From assembly GCF_041052385.1 (NCBI RefSeq), contig NZ_CP163439.1:7801001-7865000 (forward strand): DNA of 64,000 bases. The letters run 5' to 3'. Below are positions 26,588 to 34,998 of this stretch, one piece after another. The notes below the pieces were generated by a model. It saw nothing but the letters and a program-made list of their open reading frames with translations. It was not told the DNA's origin and searched no databases. The translations under genes were made by a program, and so were the position numbers. Origin of the DNA: Streptomyces sp. R28. Its GTDB lineage: Bacteria; Actinomycetota; Actinomycetes; Streptomycetales; Streptomycetaceae. Within the stretch, counting starts at the first letter, position 1. Every line of letters begins with the position of its first letter.

Positions 26588-27828
26588 GTGACGGGCAGTC
26601 GCGCCGGCACCCGCAGCAGCAGGCCCGGCCGCCACCGGATGTCCGTCGCGGGGACGGCCAGGCGCAGCCCGGGCAGCCGCTGGGTGAGGACCTCCAGCAC
26701 CACCTGGATCTCCAGCCGGGCCAGGGGAGCGCCCATGCAGTAGTGGATGCCGTGGCCGAAGCCGAGGTGCGGGTTTCGCTCCCTGGCGAAGTCGATGCGG
26801 TCGGGCTCGGCGAAGACCTCCGGATCCAGGTTGGCGGCGGCCACGGAGGTGAACACCGCCTCCCCGGCACGGATGAGGGTGTCCCCGACCACGACGTCCT
26901 CCAGCGCGATCCGCGCATAGCCGTCCACCGTGGTCAGCGGGGTGAAACGGAGCAGTTCCTCCACGGCGTCGCGGATCAGCCCGGGGGAGGCGACCAGCGA
27001 CTCGTACAGCCGGCGGTCGCGCAGCAGCAGATACGCGAAGTTGGCGATCTGGGTGGCCGTCGTCTCGTACCCGCCGACCAGGAGCCCCGCCCCCAGCATG
27101 TACAGCTCGTTCTCGGACAGGCGGTCCTCGTCGTCACGGGCCTGGACCATCGCCCCCAGCAGATCGTCGGTGGGGGACTCGCGCCGCTCGGCGACCAACC
27201 GGGCCAGGTAGCCGACGAACTCCTCGCCGGCCCGGTTGACCTCGTCGGGCGGCAGTGACGTCGACAGCAGCGCGTCGGAGAACTGCTGGAAGACGTGGCG
27301 GTCCTCATAGTCCACGCCGAGCAGCTGACAGATGACGCTGATCGACAGGGGCAGCGCCAGCGCGTCGAGCAGATCGGCGGACGGGCCCTGGGCGGTCATC
27401 GCGTCCACCAGCCGGTGGGCGAACGCGGTGACCGAGGGCCGCATGGCCTCCACTCTGCGGTGGGTGAACGCGCTGCCCGCCAGCCGGCGCAGCCGCGTGT
27501 GCTCGGGCGGATCCATCGCGACCAGTCCGCCGGGTTGCAGCAGCTGCTCGGTGGGGCGGGGGACGTCCTTGCCCGCGCCCGCCGCCATGCTGAACCGCGG
27601 ATCGCTGAGCACCAGTTTGGCGTCGGCGTGGCGGGTCACCATCCAGGCCTCGCCGCCGTAGGGCATACGGACCCGCGAGACCCGCTCGCGTTCGCGCAGT
27701 GCCCCGTACAAGGGGTCCATGCCCAGTCCCGTGGCGGTGCTGAACGGATACGGCCATACGGTCGCGCCGGCCTCGGCCGGGGCATCGGCCCTGGGGGTCA
27801 CCTCGGAGGTGGAGCTGTCGGACGTCAT
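26581..27828 (-). CDS. Cytochrome P450 (MycG/ChmPI-like), probable macrolide hydroxylase/epoxidase
   Basis: A 415-aa class I P450. The I-helix GGYETTATQ has the acid-alcohol pair, ExxR is EELLR, and the heme loop is FGHGIHYCMGAPLARLE with the Cys thiolate. The overall sequence resembles MycG of mycinamicin and the ChmPI-type enzymes that make the 12,13-epoxide (and, for MycG, C-14 hydroxylation) after mycinose is in place. The ATG at 27828 is preferred over one at 27843 because AGGAAGG lies just before it. In an operon with mycF- and tylJ-like genes, late ring oxidation is the natural role; the exact carbon is inferred. Confidence 0.88.
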   Translation of the reverse strand: MTSDSSTSEVTPRADAPAEAGATVWPYPFSTATGLGMDPLYGALRERERVSRVRMPYGGEAWMVTRHADAKLVLSDPRFSMAAGAGKDVPRPTEQLLQPGGLVAMDPPEHTRLRRLAGSAFTHRRVEAMRPSVTAFAHRLVDAMTAQGPSADLLDALALPLSISVICQLLGVDYEDRHVFQQFSDALLSTSLPPDEVNRAGEEFVGYLARLVAERRESPTDDLLGAMVQARDDEDRLSENELYMLGAGLLVGGYETTATQIANFAYLLLRDRRLYESLVASPGLIRDAVEELLRFTPLTTVDGYARIALEDVVVGDTLIRAGEAVFTSVAAANLDPEVFAEPDRIDFARERNPHLGFGHGIHYCMGAPLARLEIQVVLEVLTQRLPGLRLAVPATDIRWRPGLLLRVPARLPVTW

Positions 27829-27882
27829 GAGCCTTCCTGCCATCGGCGGTACTGGTCCTGCGCGCGTGCTCCGGCCCCGCCC

Positions 27883-28500
27883 TCACCCCGGCCCGGGTGC
27901 GGTGCCCGCGCCGCACAGCCGGGCGTGGTGCTCGCGGTAGGCGCGGTAGGTGGGGAGGAGCCCGAGCCGCTCCGCCTCGGCGAGGGTGGGTGCGGCGGCG
28001 TCCTGCGCGGACAGCACCGGTTCGATCCCCTCGGGCCAGGCGATCCCCAGGTCACGGTCGAGAGGATTGACCGCGTGGTCGAGCCGTGGGGCGTACCCCG
28101 AGGAGCACAGGTAGATCAGGGTGGTGCGGTCGGTCAACGCGAAGAACGCCCGTCCCAGCCCCGCCGACACATACACGGCGGTGCGGTTGTGCTCGTCGAC
28201 GGACACCGCCTCCCACTGCCCGAACGTGGGCGAGCCGGTACGGATGTCGACGACCACCTCGATTCCCGCGCCCTGCACGCACGCGCTGTACTTCGCCTGT
28301 CCGGGCGGCAGTTGGGTGAAGTGGACGCCGCGCAGCGCACCGCGCCGGTTCACCGCGACGTTCGCCTGTGCCAGAGGCATCGTGTACCCGGCGGCACGCC
28401 GGAACCTCTCGCTCTGGAACCACTCGTGGAACTCGCCGCGGCGGTCGGGGTGCACCTCCGGCTCCACCACCCAGGCACCCTCGATGCCGAGCGGGCGCAT
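27883..28500 (-). CDS. tylJ: NDP-4-keto-6-deoxyglucose 3-epimerase (TylJ/ChmJ-like)
   Basis: A 205-aa cupin of the RmlC family. VHPDRRGEFHEWF, the catalytic His in GALRGVHF and the downstream LGRAFFALTDRTTLIYLCSSGYAP stretch are the active-site segments. ChmJ/TylJ/GerF homologues epimerise only C-3, giving the 6-deoxy-allose configuration that leads to mycinose; this gene sits directly after the mycF-like gene, as tylJ does after tylF. The ATG at 28500 has a GAGGGCGGGG ribosome binding site and lies 13 bp from the mycF stop. Whether it is a mono- or 3,5-epimerase cannot be read from sequence alone. Confidence 0.9.
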   Translation of the reverse strand: MRPLGIEGAWVVEPEVHPDRRGEFHEWFQSERFRRAAGYTMPLAQANVAVNRRGALRGVHFTQLPPGQAKYSACVQGAGIEVVVDIRTGSPTFGQWEAVSVDEHNRTAVYVSAGLGRAFFALTDRTTLIYLCSSGYAPRLDHAVNPLDRDLGIAWPEGIEPVLSAQDAAAPTLAEAERLGLLPTYRAYREHHARLCGAGTAPGPG

Positions 28501-28513
28501 GCCGCCCCCGCCC

Positions 28514-29284
28514 TCAGCCACTGAGGCGCCAGTAGGCACCCTGCCGGTCCACCTGGTGGATCTCGTCCTCGATGCCCAGGCCGTCCCGGAAGTCGTGCAC
28601 GGCCTGTCGGCAGGCAGGGATGCAGTAGTCGTCGACGATGACGTACCCACCGGGCGACACCTTCCCGTACAGGTGCGTCAGTACGTCCATGGTGGCCCCG
28701 TACGAATCGCCGTCGAGGCGCATGACGGCCAGCCGTTCGACCGGAGCGGTCGGCATCGTGTCCTTGAACCACCCGGGCAGGAACCGGACCTGGTCGTCCA
28801 GCAGCTCGTAGCGGGCGAAGTTCTCCCGCACGCTCTCCAGGCTCGTGGGCAGGCTCACCGCCTCGTTGTACTGGTGCAGGTCCATCTCGACGTCCATCGG
28901 ATGGTCGTCCGTCTCCGTCTTGGGGAACCCCTGGAAGGAGTCGGCCACCCACACCGTGCGGTCGGTCACGCCATGCGCCTTCAGCACCCCGCGGGCGAAG
29001 ATGCACGCGCCGCCGCGCCACACACCCGTCTCGATGAAGTCCCCCGGCACACCGTCGCGCAGCACGTCCTCGAGACAGCGGTGCAGATTGTCCAGGCGCT
29101 TCATGCCGATCATCGTGTGGGCGACCGTCGGGTAGTCCTCACCGCCCTCGCGGGCCTCCCGGTCGAAGCGGGGGTCCGTGACGAGGCCCGCCGCGTGCGT
29201 CGGGTCCTCGTAGATCATGTTGGTGACGGCCTTCTTCAGGAGCCCGAGATAGAGATCTCGTCCGTCGGCGGTGGCGACTGTCAA
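28514..29284 (-). CDS. mycF: Mycinose 3''-O-methyltransferase (MycF/TylF-like)
   Basis: A 256-aa SAM- and Mg-dependent methyltransferase converting the javose to the mycinose residue. It is nearly collinear with MycF: EDYPTVAHTMIGMKRL, the SAM site ETGVWRGGACIFARG, WVADSFQGFP, and the metal-binding acids in LRLDGDSYGATMD and VDDYCIPACR are all present. The TTG at 29284 is chosen since GGAGG sits 8 bp upstream and the length then equals MycF; the frame is open much further upstream but that DNA is the divergent promoter region. First gene of the leftward mycinose/amino-sugar operon. Confidence 0.95.
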   Translation of the reverse strand: MTVATADGRDLYLGLLKKAVTNMIYEDPTHAAGLVTDPRFDREAREGGEDYPTVAHTMIGMKRLDNLHRCLEDVLRDGVPGDFIETGVWRGGACIFARGVLKAHGVTDRTVWVADSFQGFPKTETDDHPMDVEMDLHQYNEAVSLPTSLESVRENFARYELLDDQVRFLPGWFKDTMPTAPVERLAVMRLDGDSYGATMDVLTHLYGKVSPGGYVIVDDYCIPACRQAVHDFRDGLGIEDEIHQVDRQGAYWRLSG

Positions 29285-29387
29285 AGAATCCTCCAACCGA
29301 AAGGGGAGCACCGGCGCCTGACGAGGTGCCCATGAGAGCTCCGACGCTAAGGACAGCGGACGGTGGAACGCCACTCCCCGACAGATC

Positions 29388-29400
29388 CGTATGTCAGGTC
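29388..29400 (-). promoter_or_regulatory. Shared cluster motif GACCTGACATA upstream of mycF-like operon
   Basis: On the minus strand GACCTGACATACGG begins 116 bp before the TTG start of the mycF-like gene. The same motif recurs upstream of the PKS and of the terpene operon. Likely an activator or promoter element; function inferred from recurrence at similar distances. Confidence 0.45.
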
Positions 29401-29460
29401 GGCCATCGCCGCTGACCAGCCCCGGCGACGCCGAGCGGTCGACGCCCCGCCCCTCGCGTC

Positions 29461-29473
29461 GACCTGACGAAGA
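29461..29473 (+). promoter_or_regulatory. Shared cluster motif GACCTGACGAA upstream of tylHI-like operon
   Basis: GACCTGACGAAGATC starts 115 bp before the TTG of the rightward P450 gene. It shares GACCTGAC with the sites before mycF and the PKS. Its orientation is toward the gene it precedes. Confidence 0.4.
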
Positions 29474-29575
29474 TCGCCCGACGTTCCTTGCCGGTCGTCT
29501 CGGCCGCGTGCTTCGTTGAGCGGGACGCGGCGGGTTGTGCGCCGTACCGGTTGCCGATGACGTAAGGGGAATCCG

Positions 29576-30790
29576 TTGCCCACTGCACGTGCCGCCGATG
29601 CCGAGGCGCAGCAGGAGATCTCCTGGCCGATGGCCCGCACCTGCCCGTTCCAGCCTCCCGGCCGGTACGCCGAACTGCGCGCCACCACTCCGATCGCACC
29701 GGCCCGTGTCTGGGACGGCTCGCGCACGTGGCTCATCACCAGACAGGAGCACATGCGCGCCCTGCTCGCGGACCCCCGGGTCAGGATCGATCCCGCCAGG
29801 CTGCCGAGGCTCTCGCCGGCCGACGGAGAGGCGGAGGCGACCCGCTCGTTGCTCACCCTCGACGCCCCCGACCACGGCACGCTGCGCCGCGTCTTCATCC
29901 CCGAGTTCACCGTACGGCGGGTCCGCGCGATGCGGCCCGGCATCGAACGCATCGTGGACGGGCTGCTGGACCGTTTCGACACCCTCGAGCGCCCCGCGGA
30001 CCTGGTGGCCGAACTAGCCCTGCCCATGTCCACTCTGGTCATCTGCGAGCTGCTCGGAGTGCCCTACGAGGACCACGAGTTCTTCCAGAGCCGCAGCGAA
30101 CGCGCCACCAGGCTCATGGGGGACGACGAGTCCGTGACCGCGCTGCTGGAGCTGCGGGACTACCTGGACCGGCTGATCACCGAGAAGGCCCGGGCGCAGA
30201 CGTCCGACGACGGAGTGATCGGCACCCTCGTGGCACAGGGGCTGCGCACCGGCGAACTGACCCACGCGGACGTCCTCGACAACGCCGTACTGCTGCTGGC
30301 CGCCGGACACGAGACGAGCGCCGCCATGACCGCGCTCAGTGTGCTGACCCTCCTGCAGCATCCGCAGGCCTGGCGGGAACTGAGCGCGGACCCGGGCCTG
30401 TTGCCGGGCGCGGTCGAGGAACTGCTGCGCTACCTCACCGTCGCCGACGGGCTGCGCCGCTCCGCCGCCGAGGACATCGAGCTCGACGGTCACACCATCC
30501 GGGCCGGCGACGGGCTGATCTTCCTGCTGGCCTCCGGCAACCGGGACGAGTCCGTCTTCCCCTCCGCGGACCTCTTCGACATCCACCGCCCCGCGCGACA
30601 GCACGTCGCCTTCGGCTACGGGCCCCACCAGTGCCTCGGCCAGAACCTGGCCCGGCTCGAACTGGAGGTCACCCTCGGCGCGGTGCTTCGCCGACTGCCC
30701 GGGCTGCGCCTCGCCACGGACGTGGACGCCCTGCGGGTGAAGGAGGACTCCGCCATCTTCGGGCTCCACGAGCTGCCCGTCACCTGGTGA
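29576..30790 (+). CDS. tylHI: Cytochrome P450 (TylHI/MycCI-like, CYP105L type), methyl-group hydroxylase
   Basis: A 404-aa P450. I-helix AAGHETSAAMTAL, ExxR in EELLRYLT, and heme loop FGYGPHQCLGQNLARLE are intact. It resembles TylHI (C-23 hydroxylation of tylactone) and MycCI (C-21 of mycinamicin), the enzymes that create the hydroxyl to which 6-deoxyallose is attached. It is followed by its own ferredoxin, the same pairing as tylHI-tylHII and mycCI-mycCII. The TTG start has the ribosome binding site AAGGGGA five bases upstream. First gene of the rightward mycinose operon P450-ferredoxin-tylD-tylE-tylN. Confidence 0.92.
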   Translation: MPTARAADAEAQQEISWPMARTCPFQPPGRYAELRATTPIAPARVWDGSRTWLITRQEHMRALLADPRVRIDPARLPRLSPADGEAEATRSLLTLDAPDHGTLRRVFIPEFTVRRVRAMRPGIERIVDGLLDRFDTLERPADLVAELALPMSTLVICELLGVPYEDHEFFQSRSERATRLMGDDESVTALLELRDYLDRLITEKARAQTSDDGVIGTLVAQGLRTGELTHADVLDNAVLLLAAGHETSAAMTALSVLTLLQHPQAWRELSADPGLLPGAVEELLRYLTVADGLRRSAAEDIELDGHTIRAGDGLIFLLASGNRDESVFPSADLFDIHRPARQHVAFGYGPHQCLGQNLARLELEVTLGAVLRRLPGLRLATDVDALRVKEDSAIFGLHELPVTW

Positions 30791-30831
30791 CGGGGCCCGG
30801 GGAAGTCACCGCGAGACGAAGGACGCATGAC

Positions 30832-31059
30832 ATGCGTGTACGCATCGCCAGGGACCTGTGCGTCGGCGCGGGCCAGTGCGAACGGTCGGCCCCGGACGTC
30901 TTCGCCCAGGACGACAGCGGGCTGAGCCGGGCCCTCACCGAGGCACCGGCGGCCGAACAGAGGCCCTCGGTGCGCGAGGCCGCGAGCCTCTGCCCGGTCC
31001 GCGCGGTCCTGGTGGCCGACGACCCGGACGCCCGGCGCGACCCGTGGGAGACGCCTTGA
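30832..31059 (+). CDS. tylHII: [3Fe-4S] ferredoxin partner of the P450 (TylHII/MycCII-like)
   Basis: A 75-aa ferredoxin. Three cluster ligands are visible, Cys10, Cys16 and Cys54 (LCVGAGQC and SLCPV), the pattern of single [3Fe-4S] ferredoxins that feed electrons to actinobacterial CYP105 enzymes. It follows the P450 by 41 bp. Its TGA stop overlaps a TTG start of the next gene (TTGA). The C-terminus is acidic and Arg/Pro-rich. Confidence 0.92.
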   Translation: MRVRIARDLCVGAGQCERSAPDVFAQDDSGLSRALTEAPAAEQRPSVREAASLCPVRAVLVADDPDARRDPWETP

Positions 31060-32051
31060 CGATCGGCACCTGGGCCGGGCGGACCGTGCTGGTCACGGGC
31101 GCGCTGGGCTTCATCGGCTCCCACTTCGTCGAGCGGCTCGCCGCCGAGGGCGCGACCGTGATCGGCCTGCACCGTACCGACCGGCCCCTGATCCGCACCG
31201 AACTCACCGCCCTGGCGGGGGACCGGCTGCGGCTCGTCCGGGTCGACCTCGGCGACCAGCACGAGACCCGGGCCGCCTTCCGCTACCTGGCCCCGCACAT
31301 CGACGCCGTCTTCCACTGCGCGGCCCTGGACGGCAACGCCCAGTACAAGCGCGAGCACTCGGCCGAGATCCTGGACGCCAACGTGCGCACCACGGCCCAT
31401 CTCCTCAACTGCGCCCGCGAGTTCGAGGTGGACGACGTCCTGCTGCTGAGCTCCTCCGAGGTGTACTGCGTACCGGGCACCTCCCCGGCGTCCGAGGACG
31501 AGGACGTCCGCCGCAGCCCCCAGTACACCCAGAACGGGTACGTACTCTCCAAGATCTTCGGGGAGATCCTCGCCGACCACCACCAGCGGCAGTTCGCCAC
31601 CCGCGCCTTTCGGATACGGCCGGGCAATGTGTACGGCCCACGGGACAGCGCCGCCGGCGCCCACAACCGGGTCATCCCGAGCATGGTGGCCCGTGCCGCG
31701 GCCGGCGAGGAGATCGAGATCTGGGGTGACGGCAGCCAGACCCGGTCCTTCATCCACGTCGCCGACCTGGTGCGCTGCGCCCTCCAAGTGGTCGGGACGG
31801 GCAAGTACGAGGTGGTGAACGTCGGTTCGGCGGAGGAGGTCTCGATTCTGGAGCTGGCCCGGCTGGTGGCCGAGGCCCTGGGGGTGCCCTCCCGCGTCCG
31901 GACCGATCCGGACCGCCCCGCGGGCGCGGCGGTCCGCAGGCTGGAACTCGCCAGGATGCGCGAGGTGATCGATTTCGAGCCCCGGTCGCTACGGGCGGGG
32001 CTGGAGGACACCGTGCGCTGGTACCGCCGCAACGAACGCCCACAACCGTAG
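31056..32051 (+). CDS. tylD: NDP-4-keto-6-deoxyhexose 4-ketoreductase of the mycinose pathway (TylD-like)
   Basis: A 331-aa extended SDR. Rossmann motif TGALGFIGSHF, catalytic YVLSK, and RIRPGNVYGPRDS are visible. Its position between the tylHII- and tylE-like genes equals that of tylD in the tylosin cluster, so reduction of C-4 to give dTDP-6-deoxy-D-allose is the best assignment. The family also contains dehydratases and epimerases, so the reaction is assigned by context. The TTG start overlaps the ferredoxin stop by one codon position (TTGA); the frame is open upstream inside the ferredoxin gene. Confidence 0.85.
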   Translation: MTIGTWAGRTVLVTGALGFIGSHFVERLAAEGATVIGLHRTDRPLIRTELTALAGDRLRLVRVDLGDQHETRAAFRYLAPHIDAVFHCAALDGNAQYKREHSAEILDANVRTTAHLLNCAREFEVDDVLLLSSSEVYCVPGTSPASEDEDVRRSPQYTQNGYVLSKIFGEILADHHQRQFATRAFRIRPGNVYGPRDSAAGAHNRVIPSMVARAAAGEEIEIWGDGSQTRSFIHVADLVRCALQVVGTGKYEVVNVGSAEEVSILELARLVAEALGVPSRVRTDPDRPAGAAVRRLELARMREVIDFEPRSLRAGLEDTVRWYRRNERPQP

Positions 32052-32080
32052 TCACCAACCCACGATCTGGAAGGCTCCCC

Positions 32081-33268
32081 GTGGCAGAGAACACCGACCT
32101 CTCCCTCGTGCAGGACATCATCCGGGCAGCAGGGGGGCACGCCGCGTCCCTGCGTGAACTGACGCAGCGCCACCGGACGGACGCCGTCGCCGCGGTGCTC
32201 ATCGACGAGATCTGCTCCCGCTGCCCGCCCCCGGTCAACGAGGAGCCGGTACTCGTCGAGTTCGTCGTGCGCACGCCCGGCGGACAGCTGTCCCACTGGC
32301 TCAGCTCCGTCAAGGACGCACCCGTACGTGCCGTGGCGCGGGGCGAGGACTTCGTGGTCATGCGCATCGAGTACGAACTGGACGACCTGGTACGGGAGTT
32401 GTTCGGGCCGGCCCGCGCACACCCCTCCGGCGCCCGGGAGACCACGCTGTTCCCCTACGCCGGCTCCGACGGCGCCGACAAGATCGGCCCCTACATCCTC
32501 GCCGCCCAGCAGGCGACCGCGACCGTGCTGGCCGGCTGCACGTCCGCCAAGCCGGACCTGAACGAGCTGACCTCCCGCTACCTCACCCCCAAGTGGGGCT
32601 CGCTGCACTGGTTCACCCCGCACTACGACCGCCACTTCAGCCCGTACCGCGACGAGGAGGTACGGGTGCTGGAGATCGGCATCGGCGGGTACCAGCACCC
32701 CGAGTGGGGCGGCGGCTCCCTGCGGATGTGGAAGCACTTCTTCCACCGGGGGCTGATCCACGGTCTCGACATCGTCGACAAGTCACACGCCGACGAGCAG
32801 CGCATCACCACGCTGATCGGCGATCAGAGCGACCCGGACCGCCTCGCGGAGATCGCCGAGAAGTACGGGCCGTTCGACATCGTCATCGACGACGGCAGCC
32901 ACATCAACGAGCATGTGCGCACGTCGTTCCACGCCCTGTTCCCGTACGTGCGCAACGGCGGCCTGTACGTCATCGAGGACCTGTGGACCGCCTACTGGCC
33001 CGGCTTCGGCGGGAACGAGGACCCGGCGCGCAGCGGCGCGACCAGCCTCGGTCTGGTGAAGTCCCTCATCGACAGCCTCCAGCACGAGGAACTGCCGCCC
33101 GAGCCCGGCCGTACCCCCAGCTACGCGGACGGTCATGTGACGGGCCTGCACGTCTACCACAACCTGGCTTTCGTCGAGAAGGGCGCCAACGCCGAAGGCG
33201 GCATCCCGCCCTGGATCCCGCGCGACTTCGACTCCCTGGTGGCCGCCTCCTCGGGCGGCGCCGCATGA
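32081..33268 (+). CDS. mycE: 6-deoxyallose 2''-O-methyltransferase (MycE/TylE-like)
   Basis: A 395-aa SAM- and Mg-dependent methyltransferase acting on the macrolide-bound 6-deoxyallose before MycF. It is almost the length of MycE (399). The N-terminal 170 residues form the auxiliary domain; the Rossmann part starts with VRVLEIGIGGYQHPEWGGGSLRMW, and IVIDDGSHINEHVRTSF plus VIEDLWTAYW carry the metal and catalytic residues known in MycE. The GTG start follows GGAAGG. It lies 29 bp after the tylD-like gene in the same operon. Confidence 0.95.
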   Translation: MAENTDLSLVQDIIRAAGGHAASLRELTQRHRTDAVAAVLIDEICSRCPPPVNEEPVLVEFVVRTPGGQLSHWLSSVKDAPVRAVARGEDFVVMRIEYELDDLVRELFGPARAHPSGARETTLFPYAGSDGADKIGPYILAAQQATATVLAGCTSAKPDLNELTSRYLTPKWGSLHWFTPHYDRHFSPYRDEEVRVLEIGIGGYQHPEWGGGSLRMWKHFFHRGLIHGLDIVDKSHADEQRITTLIGDQSDPDRLAEIAEKYGPFDIVIDDGSHINEHVRTSFHALFPYVRNGGLYVIEDLWTAYWPGFGGNEDPARSGATSLGLVKSLIDSLQHEELPPEPGRTPSYADGHVTGLHVYHNLAFVEKGANAEGGIPPWIPRDFDSLVAASSGGAA

Positions 33269-33332
33269 CCCGGCAGCACCACCGCCCCACGGACCACCTA
33301 CGCCCCTCCGGCGCCGGGACCCGGAGGGCGGC

Positions 33333-34604
33333 ATGCGCATAGCACTGCTCACCATGGGCTCGCGCGGCGACGTGCAGCCCTTCGTCGCACTGGGCAGCGG
33401 CCTGCGTGACCGCGGCCACCAGGTCGTGCTCGGTGCGCCCGAGGCCCTGCGTCCCCTGGTCGAGAAGGCCGGCCTGGAGCACCGCACCACCCCGGGTGAT
33501 CCGGACGGCTTCTTCACCATGCCGGAGGTGAGGGAGGCGTTGCGCCGGGCGCCCTCCATGCGGAACCTCGTCAAGGCCCTTCCCAAGGCCCCCGAGGGCT
33601 ATGACCAGCAGGTGCTCGACGAGATCGAGGCCGCCGCCGAGGGCGTGGACCTCGTGCTGCACTCACCGCTGACGGTGGCCGCCGCGTTCGGGACGTCCCG
33701 GGCGCCGTGGCTCTCCGCCTGCTGGTGGCCCAACACGGAGACGACCGCTTTCCCGGCGATCGAGTCGGGGCAGCGTCTGATGGGGCCGTTCACCGGGCTG
33801 TACAACCACTTCACCCACGTGCGGGCGGCCACCGAGGACTGGACGTGGCGCGGCCCCGAGATCGACGAGTACCGCGCACGGCGCGGCCTGCCGCCCTTCG
33901 GGGCGGACTCACCGCTGCGCCGGCTGGGTCGTGACCAGCCCCACCTGTACCCGTTCAGCCCGAGCGTTCTGCCGAAGCCCGCGGACTGGCCCGCACGCTG
34001 CCATGTCACCGGGTACTGGTTCTGGGACGAGCCCGGGTGGCAGCCGCCCGCGGGACTGGAGGACTTCCTGGCCGCCGGGACGCCGCCGGTCGCGCTCACG
34101 CTGGGCAGCACCTGGCCCGTGCACCGGCAGGACGAGACCCTTGAGTACGCGATCGCCGCGGCGCGGGGTGCCGGGCGCCGGCTCCTGGTGGTCGGCGGCC
34201 CGGACGGGGCGCTGCCCGACGACGTCTTCCGGCTGGCCGGTGCCGACTACTCCTGGCTGTTTCCGCGTACGGCCGCGGTGATCCATCACGGCGGATTCGG
34301 CACCACGGCCGACGTGCTGCGCGCGGGCGTGCCCCATGTCGTCGTGCCGGTGTTCGCGGACCATCCCTTCTGGGCGGCCCGGCTGCACCGGGCGGGGCTG
34401 GCCGGCCGGCCGGTGCCCATGCGCCGGATGAACCGGCGGGAGCTCGCCACGAGCGTGCTGCGGGCGGCGACCGACCCGGCCATGGCCGCGCGCGCCCGGC
34501 GGCTCGGGCGCGTCGTGTCGGCCGAACGCGGAGTCGACACCGCGTGCACGGTCATCGAGGAATGGGCCACGGCCAAGGGAAACAGGGCGTCGAGCGCCGG
34601 CTGA
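33333..34604 (+). CDS. tylN: 6-deoxyallosyltransferase (TylN/MycD-like GT1 family)
   Basis: A 423-aa GT-B glycosyltransferase. MRIALLTMGSRGDVQPFVALG opens the N-terminal Rossmann domain as in the sterol/macrolide glycosyltransferase group, and the nucleotide-sugar site AAVIHHGGFGTTADVLRAGVPHVVVP is in the C-terminal domain. It resembles TylN, which attaches 6-deoxyallose to the C-23 type hydroxyl made by the P450 of the same operon. TylN-type enzymes need no P450-like helper. The ATG follows CGGAGGGCGGC. Last gene of the rightward operon, convergent with another glycosyltransferase gene. Confidence 0.92.
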   Translation: MRIALLTMGSRGDVQPFVALGSGLRDRGHQVVLGAPEALRPLVEKAGLEHRTTPGDPDGFFTMPEVREALRRAPSMRNLVKALPKAPEGYDQQVLDEIEAAAEGVDLVLHSPLTVAAAFGTSRAPWLSACWWPNTETTAFPAIESGQRLMGPFTGLYNHFTHVRAATEDWTWRGPEIDEYRARRGLPPFGADSPLRRLGRDQPHLYPFSPSVLPKPADWPARCHVTGYWFWDEPGWQPPAGLEDFLAAGTPPVALTLGSTWPVHRQDETLEYAIAAARGAGRRLLVVGGPDGALPDDVFRLAGADYSWLFPRTAAVIHHGGFGTTADVLRAGVPHVVVPVFADHPFWAARLHRAGLAGRPVPMRRMNRRELATSVLRAATDPAMAARARRLGRVVSAERGVDTACTVIEEWATAKGNRASSAG

Positions 34605-34998
34605 GAGCCCTCGGGGACGGGAGCGTGTCCGGCCGTCTCGTCGGATCGCCATGTCCGACTGGGGCGTTGGCGGCCGGCGGCCCCGATGCGGCGGCCGAGG
34701 TGCGCTGTCGGTCTGTCCGGCTGCGGCGTACGGCGGCCTGACCGGCCGAGGTGTTCGGCGGCCCGGCTGCCGCGGGGCCCGGGGGGAGCGTTCCGCCGTC
34801 CGCTACGACGACCGTGCCGTGATGGCCGGTGCCGTGATGGCGCGCAGGGCTCCGCCGGCCGCCACCCGGCCCGGTCGTCGGTGGCGTCGTCGGTCGGCCG
34901 CGTCGGCTCGGCTGCCGGGATGGGCCGCGACCGCTCGCCGCTGGGCCGCTCTCCGGCGACCGGGCTCGGGCCTGTCGTCTCGTAGGTTGCCGTCGGCG
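34605..34998. other. Convergent intergenic region without a gene
   Basis: 394 bp between the stops of two convergent glycosyltransferase genes. It is extremely GC-rich and carries many short ccggccg/ggcggcc elements that could fold into hairpins, and a short direct repeat (gtgccgtgatggc twice near 34817-34840). No clean long-stem terminator and no convincing gene. Both transcripts may end here. Confidence 0.45.

Noticed and set aside
28514..29875. 453-aa version of the MycF-like protein
   Set aside because: The extension crosses the divergent promoter and the P450 gene; the TTG with GGAGG gives MycF length.
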